55,000 nucleotides of DNA from Sphaeroforma sirkka (Eukaryota > Opisthokonta > Ichthyosporea > Ichthyophonida): the NCBI GenBank assembly GCA_001586965.3, contig LUCW03001605.1, positions 1-55,000 of the forward strand. Direction: 5' to 3'. Both the position numbers and the translations under genes were made by a program. Shown piece after piece: positions 34,776 through 46,866 of the stretch. The notes below the pieces were generated by a model. It worked only from the letters and a program-made list of their open reading frames with translations. It was not told the DNA's origin and ran no database searches. Positions within the stretch are counted from its first letter, which is position 1, and each line of letters opens with the position of its first letter.

Positions 34776-35404
34776 ATTTCCCAACAACCATTCATTCTTT
34801 CTTTTGATTTTTTAATCCATCTTCGGTCCGAAAATCCAGATACTTCAATTCCAATGCGACTTTTCAGGCCGTCGTTGACAATCAAGGCCTCCCTCTGACT
34901 AATTAGCAGTCATAGGACGTTTGAACAATGTTTTGACTGGCCTAGTCAATCCACACAACACGAACATGATGTAGTATCGCAGTTAGGGGTATAGAAGAAC
35001 GTAATTTGGCGTAGAGAAGGTCGATATGGCAGATTTTCATAGGTGTAGGCGAGTACAGCGACGACAAAGGGCAGATAGAGGTGATCAAGAAAAGCAGGTA
35101 GCAATGTAGAATCGACAGTGTCAGGCGACGTAGAATGGAAACGTGTGAATTAAGCGCGCGTGAGACAGGTAGCAATGCAGAAGAGGAGCTAGGCACAGTT
35201 TGGGAGAAACTGAGACAGAAAGAATGCGATTTCAACTCGTATTTTCAACAAATATCAACTACGGGAGCAGGTTTTGGTAATCAATTGGCTAGACGAAAAG
35301 ACTGGCATGGTTAGAAGATCGATTTTTCGAAAATATCTCGGAGTCGAATGTTCGCCATCGTTGCATGCGCGAACTTCGATGGTCACGAAAGCATAGGAAA
35401 AAGT

Positions 35405-35480
35405 ATATATCACGGGGGGTATCGAACCCACGACCAACACACAACTAGTAGACATATTTACCGATGTTACAAGACAGAGT
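35405..35480 (-). repeat. tRNA-like (SINE-like) segment
   Basis: On the - strand the segment contains TCGTGGGTTCGATACCCC, which holds an exact polymerase III B-box (GGTTCGATACC), about 45 bases downstream of AACATCGGTAAATATG, which vaguely recalls a D-arm. The acceptor arms do not pair and the T stem has a mismatch, so this is not a working tRNA. It may be an old tRNA-derived SINE piece or a chance B-box. Confidence 0.3.
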
Positions 35481-36566
35481 ACATTTTTGTATATATATAT
35501 ATACAAATATATATATATATACTTAAATTTCCATGCTAGAGAGAAAGGAAGTCAACGTAAGTGAATCAGCCGTAGGACCAACATAGCCTGGTACGGTTGT
35601 ATGATTGTTGGTGAAAACTAAGGAGAACGTTATCATCGACGTATAAGGCGAATCGTCAAGATGCAGCGGACTCTTGCAAGGAACAGAAGAAATAGTACAT
35701 GCAAGAGTAGACGGCACTTATCAGGCATCGTGCAAGTACACTCAAGTTGGTTTGAATAGGGAATTTGTTTTTGGTTTTCCAACTTCATAACCGATGTAAC
35801 TACCTTGGGCTTTAAGGTTATTCTTGGGAACCTTGACCAGAACTTCCTGGCTGCAGGCCTCGGATTTGATTGATGTTGGAGTACAGTGGTCCGAAGGTTG
35901 GATTAAAGGAGCATTCAGAACGCTAGAACACGACAGGCGGTTGATCATTGAACACGCTTCGAGTCTATCAGCAACTCTTAATTACTCCTATAGGCAGAGC
36001 AAAGGAGAGCAAAACGAGTACTCATTAACAAAACCAACCCAAACAAAATGATTAGCAATCATTAAGGAGCAAGGTGTATTCGAGCGCAACGAGTTTTCGG
36101 GGACCCGCAAGCAGACCTTGTAGACATCAACATGATTCAATGATAATTAGCTATTTTGGTATCACGAGAGGAGAACGGCGGAAGAAAGTGTGTAACACAA
36201 ATGGCTGAAGTCAACTATTATATAATAGCCGACACTCCTTCAATCTGGACCAACTATTCATCAACAACACAAAGCCATACATCGAAGTCTTAACATCAAG
36301 ATGCCTATGCGTCCAGCACCCCGTAGCCCTCGACGCACTCGTCGCGACGGCAAAGCAACTCAGAGATCCTTGTCAGATTTCGAGTAGACCCACCAAGGAG
36401 GCACAGCTTCTTCGCGCCAGACAGTAGCATCGCGTCGAAGAGATGAACAACCGCGATATGAACAGACAGACCAAGACGTGCGCCAGGCAGCAAGCAGGCG
36501 ACATCAGTTGGGGCACGGGTCTCGCTTATCGGCAAGAGGGAGAGCAGATCCAGAAGAGACAGTGAG

Positions 36567-38099
36567 GTGCAATTTGTGATTAGGCATACTAGTTGTTCAA
36601 AGTCTGCTGAACTAGCAGCTGAGCGACACAGGGTAGCCAATGTCCGAGGTACCTCGGGCATTCATTCAGCGGGTGATAGACCGCATTCATGGCAGTATTT
36701 TCACCGAGCACCTGAACGAGATTTCACTCGAAAGCGAACTCGATCGTGGAGTTTCACCAGTGCAAGTCAGGATTCCCTCGCAGGCAACGGGGATGAGCGA
36801 CAAGTCCAACGGCATAGCAATATGTCAGGGTGGGCCACGGGCACTCGTCAGCAAAACTCTGACGAAATCAGGGGCCGACAGCTAGAGCAATATTTGAGCG
36901 ACCCACATGGGGATTATCGTAGGGAAGCCGAACGAGAACAACTACGTAGACGATGGGAACTCAGCCGACAGCACCGAGACTTCGCGCGATCGATACAGGA
37001 TATGCGCAAGGCTAGTTACGTTGACGACGGTAAGCGCAAGTATAGTGACGTCGACGACGGTAAGCGCAAGTCTAGTGATGTCGACGACGGTAATGTTCAT
37101 GGCAGCAGAAAACGACCGCACAAAGACGAACAGGCGAGAGAGCCGATCATGACACCAGCGCAGTGGAACGAGCATCGCCGAGCCATGAGTCAACGCCTCG
37201 AAGGGAAGATATCTTTCTTTGTGGATGAACTTTGTCGAGCACAGGGAAATTACGATGTCCCAAGATGTACATTACTAACGTCCACGATCGATACACTGAA
37301 AGGAGCGTTGAATACTCAATTGGAAGCTATCAGAAAGAACAGAGCTCCGGAGCTACGGACATGGCCCGATTGGCCTTTAGACCGTTATCAATTAAGCAGC
37401 ACAGCCGATAGAGACACACGAGGGGCGCTGGAAGAGGCACTGAAGAACGCCCATGTCTCAGAATTAGATGAGTCGTGGATGGTACGTTGGTTCTATAAGG
37501 TACTCATACATTTTAAGGCAGCAAAGGCCACAATTGACTATCTCCGTGACAACCATAATCAGCTGAGGGTATATCCGGCGGAACAGGTCATAGACCAAAT
37601 CTGTCAACATGAGAGCAAGGCCACCGTAGACCCTACCTTTAAGAAGTTGGCGAAGGGTAATCCCCGCACCAAGGGTGTAGAGTCAGCCAGGGAACATTTG
37701 AACAAGATTGTGGAAGTTCACAAGAGAGCCTGGGAGCGAGCAGATAAGGGCAAGGACTTTCCTAAGCGGTTGCTTAATCACTGCCTCATACAGGCCCTCG
37801 AGGACCTGACAGGTAATATGACGTATGAACGCACGCTACAACACCACATAGGTTGGGACCACCTGGAGACTGAAGACCTTCTCCGCATTTTAAATCCAGA
37901 CATACAAGAAACCGATGCCATCCTCAGACAACGGGTACGGACACAAATGAATGTGGGGGATAGGCGTAGACAGTTTCCAGCCCAACAACGAGATCGTAGA
38001 ACAAATGGGTTGAATTCACATCCAACTCGGGCCGAGGATTCAAGCAAGGCGTATCCTTCAATAAGAGTTTGCCCGCGGTCAACACCATTACGGCTCTGA
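36567..38099 (+). pseudogene. Gag of element C
   Basis: An open frame of about 510 codons. The amino-terminal third is basic and low in complexity, with three tandem nine-residue units (SDVDDGKRK type, 37,017-37,092) encoded by 27-bp repeats. The middle carries the core shared with A1 gag (RTWPDWPLDRYQL, RDTRGALEEALKNAHVSELD, WFYKVLIHFKAAKATIDYL), and the end has GNMTYERTLQHH and LNPDIQETDA, also matching A1. No zinc knuckle is visible. The role as structural protein is inferred from position and conservation between families. Confidence 0.75.
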
Positions 38100-38249
38100 T
38101 AGACTCGGACGACCAGCAAACGGAGCATGAGGAGACCACGCCTACAGACACACACTTTGCTTCCATAATGGCACGCCCAGACGAAATCGAACAGGGTGAG
38201 TTGGAAGAGGATGCAACGTGGGAAACCATAGGCAGCGATCAGGAATAGG

Positions 38250-41200
38250 ACGTAAGGGTGTCGGATGCAGATGCAACTTTAGTTTTCCCGTCTAGCATAC
38301 CTGTGATACTATCGATTAAAGATCCATTACTTTCAAAGGACAATCGAGTATTCATATCTATCCTGATTAATGGTAAGACATGCAGGGCGTTAGTGGATTC
38401 TGGAGTAAACAGAAGTTGCATTGATTCGACATCCGCACACGATTGCGGATTGCAAATTAAGTCGGCTCCGGAGGGGGATCCTATATATACCTAGCTGATC
38501 GTAGTCTTCGTACACGGCGAATAGGCTCAACCGTACAAACTCCAGTACGATATGGTCTAGAGCTCACAGAACAGTCCTTCGAGCTAATGAATCTACCACC
38601 GGCTATCTATCCACGCTATCGTAGGCCAGGATCTTATGCCTGGCTTAGGGCTATACGTGGGAGGCCTTCAATCGCCATTCTCACCCATAGATCCAACGAA
38701 GCTAGACAAACTATTGGAACCAATACCGTTGAGACGACCACCAGATTTGACCGAGGAAACCGGTGTTCGCCTGGAACTAGACAAGGAACTGAGGGACAAT
38801 GACTGTATTCGAGAAAAGGACAGGTGCAGACTGGAAGGATGCGAAGTTAGATTGCCATTGACACCAGATCAAGCTGCAAGGATGCGGAAAGCAATAAGGA
38901 ACTTTGTAGCAGACAAATTGATACCATGTGTAGATAGACCGGTGCAGAAGTGGATTCAAGATTTGGTCATAGTTCAAATGGATACAGCCACTTCCGTCAA
39001 TTTACCCTTGCTCACCGTGCCAGAGTATATTCAATCTGGAGAACTAAAGAAAGTGCGAGTGTGTTTGGACCTCAGAGCGGTGAATGCATTATTACCGGCG
39101 GATCAGTTCATTATTCCCCGTATCAACGACATCATTGGTAACATGGAAGAGATATTACACGACATTGGATCTAACCGCAGCGTACCATCGACTCGCAATT
39201 CACCCTGATTCTCAGTATCTATCCAGTTTCACACATGGCAAAAGCCAGTATTCTTTTACATCAGCGTCATTTGGACTACACACACTTGACGCAGCAGTTT
39301 CAGCGTACACTGAGTGTGATATTGCAAGGACTTCCGGCATACCACTACCTGGACGACATCGTAATAGCAACAGATGACTACGAGGAACACGTACGAGTAG
39401 TGAAAGAGGTCATTCGGCGGCTGACGTACCACAGTTTCAAGCTAAACCCTTCAAAATGTCATTTTGCAGTCAAAGAAGTCATGATCCTAGGGAAGCGAGT
39501 ATCGAAGGCCGGAATTGATATTTGCCATGAAAAGCAGGCCAAGCTCATTGACTGGCCAACCCCGAAGAAGTACAAAGACATTGCATCGGCCTTGGGATTA
39601 GCCAACTTTCTTCACGAGCACCTACCAAACTTTGCAGACGTAGTTGCCCCACTCCGGGAATTCGTAAGACTGAGGCCTAAGGAAATCATTGGAGACAGGT
39701 GGGAACAGAGACACCAGCAAGCTTGGGAGGCCATGAAGCAAGCCATAGTTGAGGCAGTAGTGTTGAAATTTCCCGTCGACGGAGTACCTTTACAACTCGA
39801 AACGGATGCAAGCGACTACGGTATTGGAGGTGCATTGTTCCAGACCATAGAAGGGAAGAAGCAATACCTAATGTTCTTCAGCAAGACCCTCAACGCAGCA
39901 CAGCGCAATTACGCAACACCCATGAAGGAATTATTGGCCTTGGTATATGGTCTCACACACTTCCGGGACCTCTCGAAGGTCAACGCTTTTCAGTGTTGAC
40001 TGATCACAAGGCTTTGGTGTATATGAACACACAGTTAAAGCTGAATCCGATGCTACAACGATGGCATCACATCATAGTGCCTTTCAATTTTACTATCTCG
40101 CACATCCCGGGTATAAAGAATGTGTTACCAGACGCGTGGTCTAGGCTTCATGAGGGAACTGTTGAGACTGAGGACCCGGAGGTACTATATGCAGAATGTT
40201 GGCAACTTTTTCCAGATTACTTTGAGCAAGCGCAACGGATTATGGGTGAGAATAATGACGATGTCTTTGCTTCGCACCAGGATCATCATTTGCCACGCTA
40301 CTACACCGACGATGACAGGGGTGGAGCGTTTGCACATTGTTGGAAAGATATAGACGGATGGATGAACCCACCATGGAGATTAATCCATAGAATGTTGCGC
40401 AAGATACGATCAGAGAGGGCCACAGCTACGATGTGTCTACCGTGGGCGCCCCACGAGCCTTGGTTCCAGTTATTGAAGTCGCTTCTACAAAGAGACCCAG
40501 TATTAGTTCCAAGGACAGCCCACTCCTTCCTAAAATACGGAAAGTATGCGACTGGCAAGACACCATGGGGTCACACAGTCATTGCCAGAGTAGGCCCACG
40601 CAATGGTTACAGCCTTCCAGCGACGTTTTCAGCACGATTGGGATATGCAAAACCGTCCTCAGTATCGAAAGTCACCCCATTAGATACGTCTCGGCTAGTA
40701 TCGATCGCTACCTCGGAAGTAGCCATGACGGATTCTCCAGATGAGAAAGAGATAAGCCGTCGCACACAGCTCACCTTATGTCAGCATGAGATTGGGCATC
40801 ATAGAGCAGAAGATACAGTTGCTCAACTACAGCAGAACGGACATTTGTGGCCTAACGCTCTGGAACTTGCACAAACAGTTAGGAGAAACTGTCGCACATG
40901 TCTAGGACAGAGGGTGTTACGAAAGGGATTTCACCCGATGATTAATATAACGGCAAAGTATCCGTGGGATCATATTCAAGTCGACATGATTCCAATGCCA
41001 CTAGTTTCAGCAGCAGGAAATCGATATATATTGCACGTCTTGGATATAGCAACGGGGTACTCGATATTGAGAGCAACGGCCACAAAGTCAGCAGAAGTGG
41101 TGACATCGAAACTTATGGAGGTGATTGGGGAACATGGTTTTCCCAGGAAAATTCAATCAGACGAGGGAGGCGAGTTTTCGAACAAGATTGTTAAATTAAT

Positions 41201-42034
41201 AACTCAAGAAGTTGGAGTGATGCATGCGAAGTCGCCACCATATCGTCCTCAGGTTCTGGGAGCAGCGGAGAGAAGACACAGAGACATACACGAAGGAGTT
41301 CGCAAGCTATGTGAATCTTTGCCTACGGCATGGGATGTCCGAATACCACTTATTATGCTGTGCCAGAACCTCCGAATATCTCGCGACACAAGACAGCACC
41401 ATTCAGTGCTTACTTCGGTCGCCGTCATGTTCCGTTTGCTGACTTCACGGATGACCTTCCGGGGAATCAGCCGGTCACCAATGAGGCTTGGGCACACCGG
41501 CTGGATCGTTTGCACGACACTATCTTACCGACGCTTTACAAGGTCACGCAGAAATACGCAGACACACTATCCAGGCAGTCTGACCGCCTCCATGCTTACG
41601 ATTTTATCGCCTTTCAACCAGGGGATGTGGTAATGGTACGGTCCGAAGGTAGCACAACCAAAGCAATGCGACCAATGTTTGGACCATACGTGGTCAAAGC
41701 CAGACAGGGACAAGGATATGAACTGACACACAAGGATGGTTCACTTCCAGATATTTTCAAAGGTAAACCAGTTAGAGTGGAACTTTTGCGACTAGTCCAT
41801 AGAGCCACCGAAAAGCCTTTAGAAGATCATATGTGGCAGGATAGTTCCTCGTTCCGTTACATCATTCGACATAGACAGAATGATTCCACAGGGAATACAG
41901 AATACTTGGTTCGCTGGCGGGATGGTGATCCAACTTGGGAGTCAGCCGAAGCTTTTGACGATCTGAATGACATCGCGGCATACCACAAAGCCGAGCAAAC
42001 TCGGCAGAAGAAGAAAGCGGCACAACAACAATAA
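38250..42034 (+). pseudogene. Protease-pol of element C with methylase-like domain and chromodomain
   Basis: Domains in order: aspartic protease (38,290-38,490, VDSGVNRSC), RT (about 38,800-39,450, VCLDLRAVNALLP and YHYLDDIVIA), RNase H (about 39,750-40,110, ETDASDYGIGGALFQ and LTDHKALVYM), methylase-like domain (about 40,190-40,600, DVFASHQDHHLPRYY, AFAHCW, MNPPWRLIHRML), integrase finger (about 40,780-40,920, CRTCLGQ), DDE core (about 40,960-41,290, WDHIQVDMIPM, QSDEGGEF, GAAERRH), tail, and a chromodomain at about 41,850-41,990 (EYLVRWRDGDPTWES, DDLNDIAAYH). All catalytic signatures are recognisable. The region has a few breaks and is treated as a fossil. Confidence 0.88.
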
Positions 42035-42172
42035 TTCCAACGTTACGTTGATGAATACCAGATGTCTACCATCTACTTCCGGATCGGAGTTTGTCTCTCC
42101 TCGTGAGATTTCACCACGGTATAGAGGCGAACGACGATTCCACAACTCGAGCTTATAGGCGAGTATAACTCC

Positions 42173-42250
42173 AGCGGATACCCTAGCTTATGGGGGGGTG
42201 AAAACATACCAGCGGATACCCTAGCTTTTGGGGGGGTGAAAATATACCAG
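42173..42250 (+). repeat. 38-bp tandem repeat in the 3' UTR of C
   Basis: Two units of AGCGGATACCCTAGCTT plus TGGGGGGGTGAAAA plus ATACC. Position after the chromodomain parallels the 27-bp and 34-bp arrays of family A, though the sequences differ. Confidence 0.85.
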
Positions 42251-42451
42251 CACAGCCGGGATGGTTCAAAAGACCAGTATCCAAGGCACGAACTTACTCA
42301 GCAGAAGGATTTCATAAGTTTATATATATATATATATATATATATTGTTTAATTTACACTACTAGTTTTATATGTTAAATTTTCAATAGTTTAAGAGGTC
42401 ATTTATTTTTGAAGCTCTTCAATCACTGGTGACACTTGAGCTTGAGGGGAG

Positions 42452-42631
42452 TGTGGTAAAAGTACCCTTAAACCACTATCAGTGTGGAGTTAGAATTAGT
42501 TTACAATTAATTCACACGAGGTGAATTATTTGTAGACCACGTAGACAATCAAATATAAGAATTAATACACCGCACTGAGCCGCAGGGAGACTCAGTAGGT
42601 TTTAGTATCGTATTTTGATGTGTTTACTACA
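42452..42631 (+). repeat. 3' LTR of C (180 bp)
   Basis: TGTGGTAAAAGTACCC to GTGTTTACTACA; three differences from the 5' LTR. Preceded by the purine-rich tract GAGCTTGAGGGGAG. Confidence 0.93.
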
Positions 42632-44139
42632 ACACAACTAGAATCTAGCAATCTAAAGTGCCCAAATTTAATCTAAGAATTGCGTGCACTCTGAAGGGTT
42701 CATAGGATGACATCATTTAAATTGGAGAACGTACTAAATCGAATGTATCGACTCATGGTTCTCACAAGTGATCACCTTTAGCCACCCAGTTGTCGATTCT
42801 GAATTCAAGGAACACTGCCAATACCAAATTTTGCTTATTTGAGATGCGTGCACACAATATCGCAGTACAACTCAAAGAAGGCCAGAATTTTTTTAATTCG
42901 ACTAGCAGCTTTTGAGCGCTCTATGTGGTGGAAGAGCCACTACTAAGGTCAAACTTCGCGGGTAGATGAAACCTGTCACTGCGGGTCGAAAAATTATGAC
43001 TTAATGATCAGTAATAATTCTTCACGTATTTTTACGTGGTTAACTTTTTTTGACCCGCAAAGACTGACATTCTATCTTACAGACTACGTGAAATTGCTAT
43101 TGCTATGTTCAGGGTTGCTTTCCAGAGTTGACACGAACAAACGGGTTCCAACTGGTTGACAAGAATATTTGCTACTACCATTTTGAAATAAATAAGATTA
43201 TTCCTATCTAACGTTACCTTTGTCTTCATCACGATAGAAAAACAACGAAAACAGCAACATTGAGAGAATAATCCATTCGCCATATTCTGCTCTAGCGTGT
43301 ACAGTCGCACCCTCTTGTAGCTTACTGAAAGAATGTATACAAGCAACCAGCATATGCTATAGCAACCAAATCATTTCTTAGCCGCTGGTTATTGTCCAGT
43401 GGCAAAACTGGCAAAAAGAGAGAATATGCAGGTAGTCCAATACTGCTATTTATATTTTTATATCACATCTACTCGTCCGCACAGAAAAGTATATCAATTT
43501 TGAATGTCCACATCAAAGGACCATAAATACAATATTTGGTGCTTCCCTCAAATAGTAGTTGAAATAGAGACATTCCAATTCCATTCTCAAATTTCAAATC
43601 TCAACTGTTTTTGAAATACACAATTGCCTTTCGTTGATCTCAATAGTTTGTGCTATAGCACCACAATTCAATGCATTCCATGTAGTCCTGATGGGAGTAG
43701 AAACCTTTTCTCCCGGATTATCAAGGGTTGCCACCCATTCGCCCAAGGGTCAATCACTTTTTGTATACATAAAAAAGCGATCGAATGAACAATTTAAAAC
43801 TTATATTTGATATCTTTGATATTCTCGAAGGTATGTTCACGATTAATAAGGAGATAGTGACAGTTCCTGTGTTTTCCCAATACATCAGTTGTGTGGTGCG
43901 GTATCGGGCAGCCTCCAACTTTTCTTCGAAACAGAATTGCGGATGACAAACTGATCCTTCTTGGTGATACGTTTAAAAGTACTCAGACTGACTCGGGCCA
44001 TATTACAACTACCTAGTGTGGGCCAACTTTATTCCTCACAATGGCACACAAGTTTTAGCTACCACGCAATTGTAAAGGTGTCTTGTGTCCATCTTTGCAA
44101 ATTAAAGCACCGTATGTTTTCCATCATTGCATCACTCAC
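42632..44139. other. Unassigned host DNA, 1.5 kb
   Basis: AT-rich DNA downstream of the - strand gene candidate. Short - strand frames (for example 43,346-43,077) show no recognised domain or splice support. It may hold introns or 3' UTR of that gene. Confidence 0.5.
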
Positions 44140-44661
44140 CCCGAGCTTCTCGGGGCAGTACGACAATATGAACTTCCTTCGATCTTCCCAGCACCTCTCC
44201 AACGAATATACAGCCTGATGTGCATGTAGGCGTATAATAACTTACCGAAATGGAAATAAATAATATCATCTCTATCAATGACAGAAACAAGCAAGACAAT
44301 GACTACTTTTGTATCTGATAGTTAATATGAGCATGTTTTAAACAATAAACTTGCAAAGGCATATGATTGTTAAATCAACACAGCGGAGAAACTTGGCTTG
44401 TGCGCAGGTTTCAAAAAACATACCTCCGGAATTGGGCTATTATAAACCTCGGAAAATGTTTTATAATTACCACGGATTAAGGCGCTGTCATCAAATTCAT
44501 GTATTTGATAGAGTCGAACACTCCCACTTTCTTGTGCTTACACCTGCCATTTCCTGCGGAGTCATCTTTTCGATATCTTCCAGCTGGGTGAATATATTCA
44601 GTGCCGAGTCAACAACCATGTATTGTCCCTTCTTTGTGAAAAGATGTGCGGTAAACAGGGT
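44140..44661 (-). CDS. Probable exons of an unrecognised - strand gene
   Basis: Three exon-like blocks are visible on the - strand. The first starts at 44,661 after GGTTTTAG| and reads TLFTAHLFTKKGQYMVVDSA ... LNIFTQLEDIEKMTPQEMA, ending near GCAG|GTGTAAGC at about 44,544. The second ends at 44,424 (RGNYKTFSEVYNSPIPE, donor CCGGAG|GTATGT). The third spans 44,214-44,140 (CAG| then AVYSLERCWEDRRKFILSYC, donor CGGG|GTGAGT) and joins the second in phase 0. The link between the first two blocks does not resolve in phase. Earlier and later exons were not found. The composition is that of a normal soluble protein and I cannot name the family. A + strand open stretch at 44,655-44,823 (LKPDEMELTAGLDQHQIDII) competes as coding sequence on the other strand. 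Confidence 0.4.
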
Positions 44662-44823
44662 CTAAAACCGGATGAAATGGAACTGACCGCCGGTTTGGAT
44701 CAGCACCAGATCGACATCATACAATATCTCGAGCCCAAAACAGAAACAATGTCGCAATCAATTAAGATCAGGCTCATTGCGTGCGGCATCTCTCATATCC
44801 AGTCTATTGTCAGCATTGATTAA

Positions 44824-46615
44824 AAAGCATTCTCTATCTTTATGCTATTTGATTTGGAAAGTTTACCATTGACTGATCCCTTAAGAGGCTAATCTTAGTA
44901 ATTACTTATGTCCAGCCTACACTAAAAGGACACCCGTGTAGAGATCAAATGGCGTATGTAATTGCTCGAATAAATTAACACAAAAGTTCATACAGAAGAA
45001 GAAGTCGAAACCAAGCAAATATTAACTATAAATTCGACACAAACCACCGCCCCTTGGAAGTTTATTTGACAACCAAACTTAGTCTTCTTCAATTTAACTT
45101 CAACTCAGTTTGATGTATTCAGTATCAGGTCAGTATCAGTCGTCGATGATGACAATCACTCTACTTTTCGGTGCTAATTGTACGGTATTCCCCCTGCTGT
45201 AGCCCGTATCATCCTCGGACAATTCACACGTCAGCGGGTTGTCCTCACAGCGGTACACCTGCAGTGACTGTCACGCGACACACACACACATGGGTTGCAC
45301 AAGAGTGAGTCCCACTTTCCTTACGGATTGGGTTATCGGGATGAAAGTGCCTCAGTTATGCACAGGAGATACCTTCAGCTATAGCTATAGGGACCCGACG
45401 ATCGCATATTCATTAAGCGCATGCATTGTCCCTAATCATCTCATAAGCGCCCGCGAATCTCAGGCGCAAAGTGAAGCCAAGGTATTTAAGTGTTGAAAGA
45501 CCCTACGCCCCCCACGCGTTTATAAGACTAGGTTTGCGTGCTGCCAATATTGTTAATGCCTAAAACCCTAAACCCTAACCCTGGTTGTGTACTGGGCGGG
45601 TGACTGTGCGGTGATGCGAACGTGTAGGATGACATCTAGAGTCACTCATATCCCATTTGTTTACAATGTTGAATAGATATGCATGTAGATGGGTAATTTG
45701 ACGCCCTCATTTACTCAGTCACGTGGTCTCGTATAAATGACAGCTGTATGACGTGGTTTGATGCAATTCAGTGTACTAGGATGAATGCTGCTATATGCGT
45801 TATATTTTGAGAATTCAGTGACACAAGTCATCGTTCTACGTACATAAAACGAAAGGTAGGCATTGCCAATATAAAGATATTCATCATCGTAACTGCTTCC
45901 TGTTTCGCATACCAGACATGTACTAATTCATTCCCATACACTGCCACACAGGTTTACGAATGCATCACATCTGAGGGATAAGCTGTGGTGCTAAATTCGA
46001 TTTATACACCAGCCTTGCATGGCAATTCTATGAACGATTGGCCCCATGGCTTCGGCAGCAAATGTCAAAGAGAAGTCCATACAACCAGGAGTACACTGTA
46101 CATGTACATACACACGCATCAAACAACACATACCACACACACGACCAACTCTAAATTCCAAGAGTCGACAAGGGGAGATGCGGGCACGTGTGCTTGTATG
46201 CTCACATCTCACCTCGTAGGGGCAAGGCAGCAAGCATACGGGACATTGCCATAGCCCCATTCGAGAGCACATCTGAAGGTAAGCCTGTGACAACCCAGGC
46301 GTGAAGCCGAAAATACGGCGAGAATGTATTCAGCATATTAACATTCAGGAGCTTTCGTTTTGCAACAGTAGGTATACAAATCAGGGTGCTGTTTCTAGTA
46401 TCTTATAAAAGGCACGCCCATTTAATCGTACAAATGCGTCATTTTTTTTTCGTATATGTGCGTTGGCTCCAGACAAACGTCCGACATTACTCAAACAGTA
46501 AAGAACACACCCACTTATTGGTACTCATGCAACTACTAGTGTAATAAAAAAATACGAGCACTTGTGCCGTGTGGCGACCTTTTTGTTTAGCACAAAAAAT
46601 TCGAATCATACCAAC
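44824..46615. other. Unassigned host DNA with one telomere-like tract
   Basis: No gene recognised. A + strand frame at 45,239-45,496 starts with a Cys/His pair-rich stretch (YTCSDCHATHTHMGC) but lacks splice or family support. CA-rich patches occur near 46,110-46,145. Confidence 0.5.
45561..45582. repeat. Telomere-like tract, CCCTAA type
   Basis: TAAAACCCTAAACCCTAACC followed by CTGG; about three degenerate units. A second tract lies at 50,370. Confidence 0.6.
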
Positions 46616-46866
46616 TATTGTGTGATAAGGGATGATATTACCCTGCATGACATCGTTTGATTTTATATTCCTAGTGTTGTAAGTGTGGTAACTGTTTACT
46701 ATTGTGCGATAAGGGATGATATTACCCTGCATGATATCGTTTGCTTGTATATGCCTAGTGTTGTATGTGCGGTAAGCGTTTACTATTGTGTGATATGAGA
46801 TGAGAAAACCTTGCCTGACACCTTTTGCATGTTTATGGCTATTGTTGTATGTATAGCAAATGTTGG
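46616..46866. repeat. 84-bp repeat, three units
   Basis: Units start at about 46,616, 46,700 and 46,784 with ATTGTGTGATAAGGGATGAT or close variants and continue with ATTACCCTGCATGA and CCTAGTGTTGTATGTG. 84 bp equals 28 codons, so one - strand frame stays open across all three; I take this as a repeat effect, not a gene. Confidence 0.9.

Noticed and set aside
35405-35480. Functional tRNA gene
   Set aside because: Only the B-box and part of the T arm fit; acceptor arms do not pair.
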